A stretch of 64,000 nt of DNA from Acidimicrobiales bacterium (GTDB lineage Bacteria; Actinomycetota; Acidimicrobiia; Acidimicrobiales; SZUA-35): contig JABDIY010000092.1 in NCBI GenBank assembly GCA_013003535.1, positions 1 to 64,000 on the forward strand, read 5' to 3'. Position 1 is the stretch's first letter, and every line of letters starts with the position of its first letter. The translations under genes and the position numbers were made by a program. Below the pieces are notes generated by a model that was not told the DNA's origin, ran no database searches, and worked only from the letters and a program-made list of their open reading frames with translations. Below, one piece after another: positions 23,513 through 31,453 of the stretch.

Positions 23513-26218
23513 TCAGCGAGTCCACGGGGGAGCGGTGTCGGTGGCGATGTTGTAGTGGTCGATCGCCTGGGAAACCGTGCCGTAGTCGATCGTTCCCTCG
23601 TCGGCCAATGCGGACAGTACCGCCACGACAACGTTGGCGGTGTCGGTCTCGAAAAACCCCCGCAGAGCTTCGCGGTCGTCGGAACGGCCATAGCCATCGG
23701 TACCAAGCACCTTGAACTGCCGGGGGACGAAACGTTCGATCATGTCTGGCACGCTGCGCATGTAATCGGTGACCGCCACGACCGGACCGTTGCCTTTCTG
23801 GAGTTGCTCGGTGACGAACGCAACTCGTTTCTCTTCTCCGGGATGGAACTTGTTCCATCGTTCGACCGCCAGCGCATCCTCACGGAGAGATTTGAATGAC
23901 GTCGCGCTCCAAAGATCGACACCGATGCCGTAGGTGTCAGACAGAACGGTCTGGGCCTCGCGGGCGGCGGTATGCGAGATGCCGGAGAATACGATGGTGG
24001 CATTCTGTGCTCTGCCCTCCGGGGCATCGGAGAACGCGTAGAGCCCGCGCACGATGCCAGCATCCACATCGGCACCGTTCAACCCTTCGGGCTTGGCCGG
24101 CTGAACGTAGTTCTCGTTGTAGATGGTGATGTAGTAGAAGATGTCCTCTCCGTCCTGGTTCATCCGTTTCAAACCATCTTGGATGATCACTGCCAACTCA
24201 TAGGCAAAGGCCGGGTCATAGGCTTGGCACGCCGGGACCGTGCTGGCCATTACGTGAGAGTGGCCGTCCTGATGCTGGAGGCCTTCGCCCATCAGGGTGG
24301 TGCGTCCGGCCGTGGCCCCCATCAGGAAGCCCCGGACCCGGGCGTCGGCCGCAGCCCAGATGAGGTCACCTACCCGTTGGAATCCGAACATTGAATAGAA
24401 TGTGTAGAACGGGACCATCGGCACGCCCTGGTGGGCATAGCTGGTGCCGGCGGCGGTCCACGATGCCGTGGCTCCGGCCTCGGTGATTCCCTCTTCGAGG
24501 ATTTGCCCATCGGAGTCCTCGGTGTAGGACAGCAGCAGTTCATGGTCGACCGGTTCATACAGCTGGCCGAACGGGGCGTAGATCTCAAACTCGCGGAACA
24601 TTGCGTCCATGCCAAAGGTCCGAGCTTCGTCGGGAATGATCGGTACAACCCGCTTTCCGAATTCATCGGATCGCATCATCTCGCGCAACATGGCGGTGAA
24701 GACCATCGTGGTGGAGACCTCACGGCCTTTGCTACCCTCGAAAAAGGTCTCGAACGGCGCGGTGGGCGGGGCCGCCAACGGGCGACGATCCCTCACTACC
24801 CGTAGCGGTATGGAACCATCAAGCGCTTTACGCTGGCCCATCATGTACGTGTACTCCACTGAGTCTTCGGCGGGACGGTAGTAGGGAGGGACTCCATCCT
24901 CCAGTGTCTCGGCGGGGATTTCGTCGTGCAGGTGGAGGCGGTCGCGCAGGTCCAGCAGCTGGGCCTTGGTCATCTTCTTGATTTGGTGGGTGGCGTTGCG
25001 GCCTTCGAAGCCTTCACCCAGAGTCCAGCCCTTGATGGTTTTCGCAAGGATTACCGTGGGCTGGCCGCGATGTTCAGTAGCCGCCTTGTATGCGGCAAAG
25101 ACTTTCTGGTAGTCGTGACCCCCTCGAGGCAGGGCCCCCAGATCAGCATCGGAGAGATGTTCGACCATTTTGCGGAGCCGCGGGTCGGGGCCGAAGAACT
25201 TTTCCCTGATGAATGCCCCACCTTCTACGGCATACCGTTGGAACTCGCCGTCCACGGTGGTGTTCATCTTGTGGAGCAGGACACCGTCGACGTCTTTGAG
25301 AAGGAGTTCGTCCCAGCGGGAGCCGTGGATGACCTTGATCACGTTCCAGCCGGCGCCACGGAAGACCGACTCGAGTTCCTGGATGATTTTCCCGTTGCCG
25401 CGCACCGGCCCATCCAGGCGTTGGAGGTTGCAGTTGATGACCCATGTGAGATTGTCGAGGCCATACCGAGTGGCCAAACCAATGGCCCCCAGAGTTTCGG
25501 GTTCGTCTGTTTCGCCATCGCCGAGAAACGCCCAGATCCTGGTATTGGACGTGTCTTCGATGTGGCGGTCCTGCAGGTAGCGATTGAAGCGAGCGTGATA
25601 GATCGAGTTGATGGGAGCTAGCCCCATGGACACGGTGGGATATTCCCAGAAGTCAGGCATCAGTCGAGGATGCGGATAGCTGGAAAGTCCGTTGCCTCCT
25701 ACCTCGAGACGGAAGTTGTCGAGTTGTTCCTCGCTAAGTCGGCCCTCCATGAAGGCTCGTGCATACACTCCGGGGGCTGCGTGGCCCTGGTAGTAGATGG
25801 CGTCACCGGGGCGCCCGTCGTCCTTGCCTCGAAAGAAATGGTTGAACCCCACCTCATACAGCGCCGCCGACGAGGCGAAGGTGGAAAGGTGGCCGCCGAT
25901 GCCGTCAGATTTCTTGTTGGCTCGGACCACCATGGCCGCGGCATTCCAACGAATGAAGGCCCGAATCCGACGCTCGGTGTGTTCGTCACCAGGAAAAAAG
26001 GGCTGGTCTTCAGCCGGAATGGTGTTCACGTAATCGGTGGAAATGGCTTCGGAGTTGCCCAGTTGGAGTTCACGGGCTCGCTGGTTCATGCGACCGAGGA
26101 GGTACCGGGCCCGGGTCTTTCCCGCGGCATTGTTGACCGCCTCCAACGACTCGAGCCATTCGGCGGTTTCCTGCTTATCGATATCGGGGAAGTTGCCAAG
26201 AAAGCCGTTCGTACTCAT
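23513..26218 (-). CDS. aceE: Pyruvate dehydrogenase E1, homodimeric type
   Basis: The 901-residue length and order match the single-chain E1 of proteobacteria and actinomycetes. The thiamine-diphosphate motif is GDGETDEPETLGAIG ending in WVINCN, and YYQGHAAPGVYARAF is the conserved active-site His region. It decarboxylates pyruvate and acetylates the lipoyl group of the E2. The E2, E3 and lipoate genes lie 3.7-8 kb away on the other strand. TAAGAT ends 6 nt before ATG 26218, so the mRNA is probably leaderless, and only 32 bp separate it from divergent rnhA. Confidence 0.97.
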   Translation of the reverse strand: MSTNGFLGNFPDIDKQETAEWLESLEAVNNAAGKTRARYLLGRMNQRARELQLGNSEAISTDYVNTIPAEDQPFFPGDEHTERRIRAFIRWNAAAMVVRANKKSDGIGGHLSTFASSAALYEVGFNHFFRGKDDGRPGDAIYYQGHAAPGVYARAFMEGRLSEEQLDNFRLEVGGNGLSSYPHPRLMPDFWEYPTVSMGLAPINSIYHARFNRYLQDRHIEDTSNTRIWAFLGDGETDEPETLGAIGLATRYGLDNLTWVINCNLQRLDGPVRGNGKIIQELESVFRGAGWNVIKVIHGSRWDELLLKDVDGVLLHKMNTTVDGEFQRYAVEGGAFIREKFFGPDPRLRKMVEHLSDADLGALPRGGHDYQKVFAAYKAATEHRGQPTVILAKTIKGWTLGEGFEGRNATHQIKKMTKAQLLDLRDRLHLHDEIPAETLEDGVPPYYRPAEDSVEYTYMMGQRKALDGSIPLRVVRDRRPLAAPPTAPFETFFEGSKGREVSTTMVFTAMLREMMRSDEFGKRVVPIIPDEARTFGMDAMFREFEIYAPFGQLYEPVDHELLLSYTEDSDGQILEEGITEAGATASWTAAGTSYAHQGVPMVPFYTFYSMFGFQRVGDLIWAAADARVRGFLMGATAGRTTLMGEGLQHQDGHSHVMASTVPACQAYDPAFAYELAVIIQDGLKRMNQDGEDIFYYITIYNENYVQPAKPEGLNGADVDAGIVRGLYAFSDAPEGRAQNATIVFSGISHTAAREAQTVLSDTYGIGVDLWSATSFKSLREDALAVERWNKFHPGEEKRVAFVTEQLQKGNGPVVAVTDYMRSVPDMIERFVPRQFKVLGTDGYGRSDDREALRGFFETDTANVVVAVLSALADEGTIDYGTVSQAIDHYNIATDTAPPWTR

Positions 26219-26224
26219 GCGAGC

Positions 26225-26230
26225 ATCTTA
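26225..26230 (-). promoter_or_regulatory. -10 box TAAGAT for aceE
   Basis: Read on the minus strand, TAAGAT ends 6 nt before the aceE ATG (26218). Confidence 0.45.
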
Positions 26231-26237
26231 TGGGTCC

Positions 26238-26243
26238 TAGGCT
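26238..26243 (+). promoter_or_regulatory. -10 box TAGGCT for the RNase H gene
   Basis: TAGGCT ends 7 nt before GTG 26251, which sets that codon rather than ATG 26230 as the start. Confidence 0.45.
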
Positions 26244-26250
26244 GCCCATC

Positions 26251-27201
26251 GTGCCATCCACTACGTCGACGATCGATGTCTATACCGATGGAGCTTGCTC
26301 AGGAAATCCGGGCCCAGGGGGTTGGGCGTGGGTCACCAGAGGCGGCGCCGGAGGAAGCGGCTCCGAGCCGGACACCACCAACCAGCGAATGGAAGTGCGC
26401 GCAGTACTTGAAGCGCTCCGAGAAAATCCTGGTCCGGTTCATATCTATTCCGACAGCGCCTATGTGGTGAACTGTTTCAACGATCGTTGGTATGAGGGCT
26501 GGCTGAAGCGGGGTTGGAAGAACAGCCAAAAGAAGCCGGTGGCGAACAGGGACTTGTGGGAGCCCCTACTCGAGGAGGCGCTGCCGCGGATCGAAAACGG
26601 AGACCTGAAGTTCTTTTGGGTGAAGGGCCATTCGGGTGACGAGATGAACGACAGGGCCGACGCGCTCGCCGTCGCGGCCCTGGAACAACACAAGGAATCC
26701 CTCGGTCCTGCAGAAAGCCGCTCTCGGTCAGCCGAGGAGCTAGCGATCGAGTCAGCTTTGGAATCTGCACCTGGCGTTCCGTGGGACTTCACCGACGCCC
26801 TCGTCGTGGTTGGAGCCACGTCCCTCAGCGCTGACCAAGAACGGGCGGTGAAAGAAGCGATACGCTCCGCCTCCGGGTTGGTGGTGAGTGGTCTTCGCCG
26901 CGGAGCAGAGCTTGTTGCGGCCGAGGCGGCGTTGGATCAGCGGCTGAAGCTAGCCGCGGTCCTTCCATTTCCCGATCCGGCGGCGCATTGGCCCGAAGAC
27001 TTGCGGAGCCGATTCGATACGGCGCTCGGCCGGGCCGATTTCGAGATCGTGCTAAACGGTGATCCAGCGTCCCCCGGCTCTGCCATGCGCTTACGGAACC
27101 GCTGGCTGGAAAACGCCGCACTGGGCATCGTCGTGGTCGGCGATCCGGCCCTCGCCGCCCGATTCGACGACGCTGGTCTGTCGGTGATCGAGATCCCGTA
27201 G
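26251..27201 (+). CDS. rnhA: Ribonuclease HI fused to a SLOG-like domain
   Basis: A 316-residue two-domain protein. Residues 8-145 are RNase HI with all four acidic residues: Asp13 (YTDGACSGNPGPGGW), Glu48 (NQRMEV), Asp68 (YSDSAY) and Asp134 (GHSGDEMNDRAD), so it should cleave RNA in RNA-DNA hybrids. After a linker, residues about 182-300 read as a Rossmann-like SLOG/DprA-type domain: ALVVVGATSL, GLVVSGLRRGAELVAAEAAL, AVLPFPDP and LGIVVVGD. SLOG domains bind nucleotide-derived ligands. In M. tuberculosis the RNase HI domain of Rv2228c is instead fused to a CobC-like phosphatase. The SLOG assignment is by pattern only. Confidence 0.85.
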   Translation: MPSTTSTIDVYTDGACSGNPGPGGWAWVTRGGAGGSGSEPDTTNQRMEVRAVLEALRENPGPVHIYSDSAYVVNCFNDRWYEGWLKRGWKNSQKKPVANRDLWEPLLEEALPRIENGDLKFFWVKGHSGDEMNDRADALAVAALEQHKESLGPAESRSRSAEELAIESALESAPGVPWDFTDALVVVGATSLSADQERAVKEAIRSASGLVVSGLRRGAELVAAEAALDQRLKLAAVLPFPDPAAHWPEDLRSRFDTALGRADFEIVLNGDPASPGSAMRLRNRWLENAALGIVVVGDPALAARFDDAGLSVIEIP

Positions 27202-27242
27202 TAGCTGACGGAAAGACCGTCCAATCATCGTTCGATCCTTTG

Positions 27243-28238
27243 ATGAGAATGGCCGGCGAAGTTGCCCCTAAGGATGCGGCGAGAACGGCCGATATTCACG
27301 ATGTGGGACTTCTCAGCAACTTTCGCAAACAATCCGCCGCCGTTGAGCCCGACGAGACGCCGGCACTTGACTTCGAGTTCGGCGATGAACCGGATCAAGA
27401 AGACGAACAATGGTTACAGGCGGTTGATCGGCGCAAGCCAGTACCCCCAGAACAGGACGCCGACCCATTCTTGACGGGAATGGAGCCCGACGGTCCAGAG
27501 ACGGCCCCCACAGCGGCGTTCCCTGCCTCGGCCGGACTCGCCCCCGAAGTCCCCGCTACCCCAACGGTTCCCTCCGCCGATGCGCCAGCCGAACCTTACA
27601 TGATCACCAGTCACGCTCAACCAGCCACGCTGATGAGCCCGATGCATTCGGAGCCAATGGCGATGGACGGCCAACCGGACTTTCCGGCCGAGGCCCCGCC
27701 GGCACCCAAACAACCGCCGTCATCGATGCACGAACAGGATCCTCCCACTCCGGTCTTTGAAAGCTATGACCTTGTGGACACAGAGGACCCTCCCGTTGCG
27801 TTCGCCTACGCCGAGGAGGTCCAGAAGGAGATTGTGGAGGTGCAGCCCGTAGCTGGGGTGCCTTCACCCCCGACCGAGCCCGAGGACCTTCCCGACCTGG
27901 GGATGGTGTTCGCCGGCTTGAGCAACCACGGCATCGTGCCCGCTGTGCCTGTAGCTCCACCGGTGGCCCCTGAGCCCCAGGCTGTGCCGCCCGCTCCGCC
28001 ACAGATGGCGCCCATCGATATCAGTTTTGGCCCGCTCGGACCGCAGGCGGTGCCTCATCTCCAGACGATGGGTCTCACCGTTGGTGTTTCCTGGCCCCAG
28101 GTGACACAGGCTCGTCGAACTCTCATGGAGCAGAACCCTGCTGACGGGACCGCCGAGCAGCAATACCGTCGCACTGAGGTCAATCACGCCAGTGCTTCGC
28201 TCCGCCTCTTGCGGGTGGGGCCGCTGCCTGCCGTCTGA
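27243..28238 (+). CDS. Pro/Glu-rich protein with C-terminal degenerate J-domain
   Basis: A 331-residue protein, most of it (about 30-265) acidic, proline-rich and probably disordered. The last 65 residues resemble a J-domain: MGLTVGVSWPQVTQARRTLM, a loop, then EVNHASASLRLLR, matching helices II and III. The HPD loop that stimulates Hsp70 is replaced by NPADG, so it should not activate DnaK in the usual way. I do not know its function. TTG 27240, ATG 27243 and ATG 27249 are all possible starts. A GC-rich hairpin (28247-28269) follows the stop but has no T-run. Confidence 0.72.
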   Translation: MRMAGEVAPKDAARTADIHDVGLLSNFRKQSAAVEPDETPALDFEFGDEPDQEDEQWLQAVDRRKPVPPEQDADPFLTGMEPDGPETAPTAAFPASAGLAPEVPATPTVPSADAPAEPYMITSHAQPATLMSPMHSEPMAMDGQPDFPAEAPPAPKQPPSSMHEQDPPTPVFESYDLVDTEDPPVAFAYAEEVQKEIVEVQPVAGVPSPPTEPEDLPDLGMVFAGLSNHGIVPAVPVAPPVAPEPQAVPPAPPQMAPIDISFGPLGPQAVPHLQTMGLTVGVSWPQVTQARRTLMEQNPADGTAEQQYRRTEVNHASASLRLLRVGPLPAV

Positions 28239-28288
28239 GTTCGCCTCGACGGCCTGGCAGGCCGCGTCGGTCCGCATCAGACCGGAGA

Positions 28289-28375
28289 TCAGGCGATGAG
28301 CAACTGAATAGCCGAGGCCAGCAAAATGAGCAGGCCAAGGGCTAGGGAAAGCCCAAGAAGAAGTCGCGTACTCAC
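28289..28375 (-). CDS. Small single-pass membrane peptide (28 aa)
   Basis: A 29-codon frame from GTG 28375 to TGA encodes MSTRLLLGLSLALGLLILLA followed by SAIQLLIA, essentially one transmembrane helix after a short basic start. TATCCT ends 6 nt before the GTG, the same leaderless promoter pattern used by larger genes here. It occupies most of the gap between two plus-strand genes. The function is unknown. Codon statistics cannot prove a gene this short; the evidence is the promoter plus the clean hydrophobic reading. Confidence 0.5.
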   Translation of the reverse strand: MSTRLLLGLSLALGLLILLASAIQLLIA

Positions 28376-28381
28376 GCTTAC

Positions 28382-28387
28382 AGGATA
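28382..28387 (-). promoter_or_regulatory. -10 box TATCCT for the small membrane peptide
   Basis: On the minus strand TATCCT ends 6 nt before GTG 28375, supporting that short gene. Confidence 0.4.
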
Positions 28388-28426
28388 AGCGCAGCGAGCC
28401 AAACTTTCGGTAGGGTCCTGAGCACT

Positions 28427-29329
28427 ATGGACGTAGCGATCACAGGTTCCAGCGGTCTCATCGGCAAGGCGTTGAAAGCAGCCCTACAGGCATCGGGCGA
28501 TCGACCCATCTCGCTCGTCCGACGGCCAACGAGAGGCGAGGACGAAATCCAGTACGATCCAGCGGCTGGCACGCTGGATGGGGCCTCCCTCGAAGGAATC
28601 GATGCGGTGGTCAACCTCGCCGGTGTCGGAATCGGTGACAAGCGTTGGACTGAGAGCTACCGAAAACTCATTCTCAATAGTCGAGTAGACACCACCTCAT
28701 TGGTGGCTCGCACGGTGGCCGGGTTGGAGAGCAGACCTTCGGCGTTTCTTTCAGGTTCCGCCATCGGGATATACGGTGATCGCCCAGACACGGTGAATAC
28801 CGAAGTCTCACCGGCGGCAGATACGTTCTTGGCCGACGTCGTCACTCGGTGGGAGCTGGCCACCACCCCCGCTGTGGATGCAGGGATCCGAACTGTGTTC
28901 CTCCGAACCGGGATCGTGCTTGCACCTCGCGGGGGAGCACTCCAGAAGATGCTGCCACTTTTCAAATTGGGGCTCGGTGGGAAATTTGGAAGCGGCCGTC
29001 AATATTGGAGTTGGATTACCCTCGAAGACGAAGTCCGCGCCATCCAATACCTGTTGAAGGATGAATCGATCGGCGGGCCGGTCAACCTGACTGCGCCCAA
29101 TCCCGTCACGAATGCCCAATTCGCCAAAACCCTCGGTCGGGTTCTTGCGCGACCGGCGATCCTGCCGGTGCCGAAATTTGGTCCCGGGCTGCTGCTTGGC
29201 CGCGAGCTGGCACAAGCACTTCTCTTCGACAGCGCCAACGTGGAACCAATGGTTCTCAACAAGAGTGATTTCAGCTACCACCACCCCGAGCTGGAAGTTG
29301 CCCTGCGTGACATCCTCGATAAGCCTTAA
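28427..29329 (+). CDS. TIGR01777-family NAD(P)-dependent epimerase-like protein
   Basis: A 300-residue extended short-chain dehydrogenase. AITGSSGLIGKAL is the Rossmann motif, VVNLAGVGIGDKRW is the family-specific segment, and the C-terminal DUF1731 part includes VPKFGPGLLLGRELA. The substrate is unknown (YfcH relatives). In M. tuberculosis the homologue Rv2216 lies between the E2 gene and lipB-lipA, so its presence beside lpdA, the E2 gene and the lip fusion here is a conserved association. TAGGGT lies 10 nt before the ATG. Confidence 0.9.
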   Translation: MDVAITGSSGLIGKALKAALQASGDRPISLVRRPTRGEDEIQYDPAAGTLDGASLEGIDAVVNLAGVGIGDKRWTESYRKLILNSRVDTTSLVARTVAGLESRPSAFLSGSAIGIYGDRPDTVNTEVSPAADTFLADVVTRWELATTPAVDAGIRTVFLRTGIVLAPRGGALQKMLPLFKLGLGGKFGSGRQYWSWITLEDEVRAIQYLLKDESIGGPVNLTAPNPVTNAQFAKTLGRVLARPAILPVPKFGPGLLLGRELAQALLFDSANVEPMVLNKSDFSYHHPELEVALRDILDKP

Positions 29330-29344
29330 CCGAAGGAGAGCGAG

Positions 29345-29815
29345 TTGAACGATACCCCTGATGTAGTCCCAGCAACCAACGACAAGAGCCGCAAGGTCAC
29401 GTGGGGGTCACGGTTCATCCCGGCTCGAGCGGAGGCGATTTTCGATGTGCTCGCCAACCCCGCCAAACACCACCTGATCGATGGTTCGGGATCCGTGGTG
29501 GCAGCTCGATCAGGAAATCCTGAGCGATTGAGCCTCGGTGCCAAATTTGGAATGGACATGAAGATGGGCTTTCCGTACAAGATCTCGAGCACGGTGAGCG
29601 CCTTCGAGGAGAATCGTCTGATCGAATGGCATCACTTCGGTCGCCACAAGTGGCGGTACGAATTGGAGCCGGTGGCGGGTGGCACCCGCGTTACCGAGTC
29701 GTTCAACTACGGTTCGTCCCCGGCGAGCGCCTTGCTGGTATTGGCCGGTTACCCGGAACGCCATCGTAAGAGCATCGATGAAACACTCCAGCGTATGGCG
29801 GACCACTTCGGCTGA
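29345..29815 (+). CDS. SRPBCC-family (START-like) protein
   Basis: A 156-residue protein with the START/polyketide-cyclase pattern: SRFIPARAEAIFDVLANPAKH at its start, the W-rich strand LIEWHHFGRHKWRYELEP, and the ending TRVTESFNYG followed by a long C-terminal helix. Such proteins bind hydrophobic ligands; no catalytic role can be inferred. The TTG start at 29345 has GGAG 7 nt upstream and follows the epimerase gene by 15 bp, so the two are cotranscribed. Confidence 0.85.
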   Translation: MNDTPDVVPATNDKSRKVTWGSRFIPARAEAIFDVLANPAKHHLIDGSGSVVAARSGNPERLSLGAKFGMDMKMGFPYKISSTVSAFEENRLIEWHHFGRHKWRYELEPVAGGTRVTESFNYGSSPASALLVLAGYPERHRKSIDETLQRMADHFG

Positions 29816-29967
29816 AGAGGGTCGTCCCTCGCCGAGACGCCTTGAGCATTCGGAGTGGGGGGGGAAATCTCCAGCCCGGTTCCATTGCGGGTGGGCATGG
29901 CACCGCCAGCGGCTGGATACCATCAAAGAGCTAGAGCAGGGACTTGCTCGTTCGAAAGGTTGCACCC

Positions 29968-31371
29968 GTGTCAGATTCTCACTTCGATGTCGTAGTTATC
30001 GGTGGGGGGCCGGGCGGCTATGCGTCGGCGCTCTATGGGGCTTCCGCCGGCCTCAACGTGGCGATCATCGAGTACAACAAACTGGGTGGCACCTGTTTGA
30101 ACGTGGGTTGTATCCCCGCCAAAGAGCTGTTGGAGACGGCGGCGGTGAACCGGATGGTGAAGCACGCCGCAGATTTCGGAATCGAAGCCGAAGCCACGGG
30201 TGTCAACTGGGACGTCACGCTCAAGCGGAAGCAGGGCATTATCGACCAGTTGGTCGGTGGTCTTGGTTCGCTGCTGAAAATGCGGAAAGTCACCGTTTTC
30301 GACGGCACCGGGACCTTGGGTGAGGATCATCGGACCGTCTCGATCTCGGGCGGACAGAGCGGCGACGTGGCCATTACCGGCGATGCCGTGATCATCGCAG
30401 CCGGCAGTCAAGCCCGAACCATTCCTGGTTTCCCAGTTGACGATCGCCGAATCGTCACCTCTACCGAACTCCTCAGCATCCCTGAGCTACCTGAGTCAGC
30501 GGTGGTTATCGGCGGTGGAGCGATCGGCTGTGAGTTCGCTTCCATGATGAGTGACCTCGGGACCAAAGTCACCATCATCGAGGCCGCCCCCAACATCCTT
30601 CTGAGCACCGATGTTGACTGCCGGAAGGTGGTGGAGCGTTCGTTCAAGAAGCGCGGCATCGACATCTACACCGGCGTGATGGTGACCGGCCAACAAACCA
30701 ATGGCGATGAGGTCACCGTTTCCTTCGGTGACGATCAGAAGGTCACCGCCAACACGGTCGTAGTGAGCATTGGTCGCCGTCCCGCCAGCGAAACGCTAGG
30801 TCTCGACAACACCCAGGTTCAGCTCGACGAGCGAGGACATGTGGTCGTGGACCCGATTGGGCGCACCACCGTGGAGGGAGTGTGGGCAGTCGGCGACGTC
30901 GTCAATTCTGCTCAGCTGGCCCACGTGGCTTTCATCGAGGGAATGAATGCAATCAAAGACATTCTCGGCGAGGCCGTTATGCCGATCGATTACGACAGTG
31001 TTCCCTGGTGTGTGTACTGCTACCCCGAGGTTGCTTTCGCGGGTCTCACCGAAGAGCAGGCCAAGGAACGGGGCATGGAGGTGGTGGTGAGCAAACACCG
31101 CTACAACTCCAACGGTCGCGCCATGATCGTAGGTGAAACCGACGGTCTGGTGAAGGTGGTTGCCAAAAAGAACGCCGACGGCACTGGCGGTCAGATCGTG
31201 GGTGTCCACATGGCTGGCCCCTGGGTTACCGAGCAGCTTGGCCAGGGGTATTTGGCCGTCAACTGGGAAGCCACTGTCGAGGAGGCCGCCGCCTTCATCC
31301 AACCTCATCCCACCCTGAGCGAGACCTTTGGAGAAACCGTGCTCGCTCTCACCGGCCGATCACTTCATTGA
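29968..31371 (+). CDS. lpdA: Dihydrolipoyl dehydrogenase (E3)
   Basis: A 467-residue flavoprotein. GGGPGGYASA binds FAD, GGTCLNVGCIPAKE holds the redox disulfide, and HPTLSETF is the C-terminal His-Glu active site of the partner subunit. It reoxidises the dihydrolipoyl group of the E2 with NAD+. GTG 29968 is chosen for homology, with AAGG 8 nt upstream; TTG 29944 would add eight residues. The E2 gene follows after 82 bp. Confidence 0.94.
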   Translation: MSDSHFDVVVIGGGPGGYASALYGASAGLNVAIIEYNKLGGTCLNVGCIPAKELLETAAVNRMVKHAADFGIEAEATGVNWDVTLKRKQGIIDQLVGGLGSLLKMRKVTVFDGTGTLGEDHRTVSISGGQSGDVAITGDAVIIAAGSQARTIPGFPVDDRRIVTSTELLSIPELPESAVVIGGGAIGCEFASMMSDLGTKVTIIEAAPNILLSTDVDCRKVVERSFKKRGIDIYTGVMVTGQQTNGDEVTVSFGDDQKVTANTVVVSIGRRPASETLGLDNTQVQLDERGHVVVDPIGRTTVEGVWAVGDVVNSAQLAHVAFIEGMNAIKDILGEAVMPIDYDSVPWCVYCYPEVAFAGLTEEQAKERGMEVVVSKHRYNSNGRAMIVGETDGLVKVVAKKNADGTGGQIVGVHMAGPWVTEQLGQGYLAVNWEATVEEAAAFIQPHPTLSETFGETVLALTGRSLH

Positions 31372-31453
31372 TACCCATCTGATTCCGTGCATCATCTGCT
31401 AGACCAAATACCACTCGCCAACTACATCACCACCGATCAGGAGCTTTTCCACC

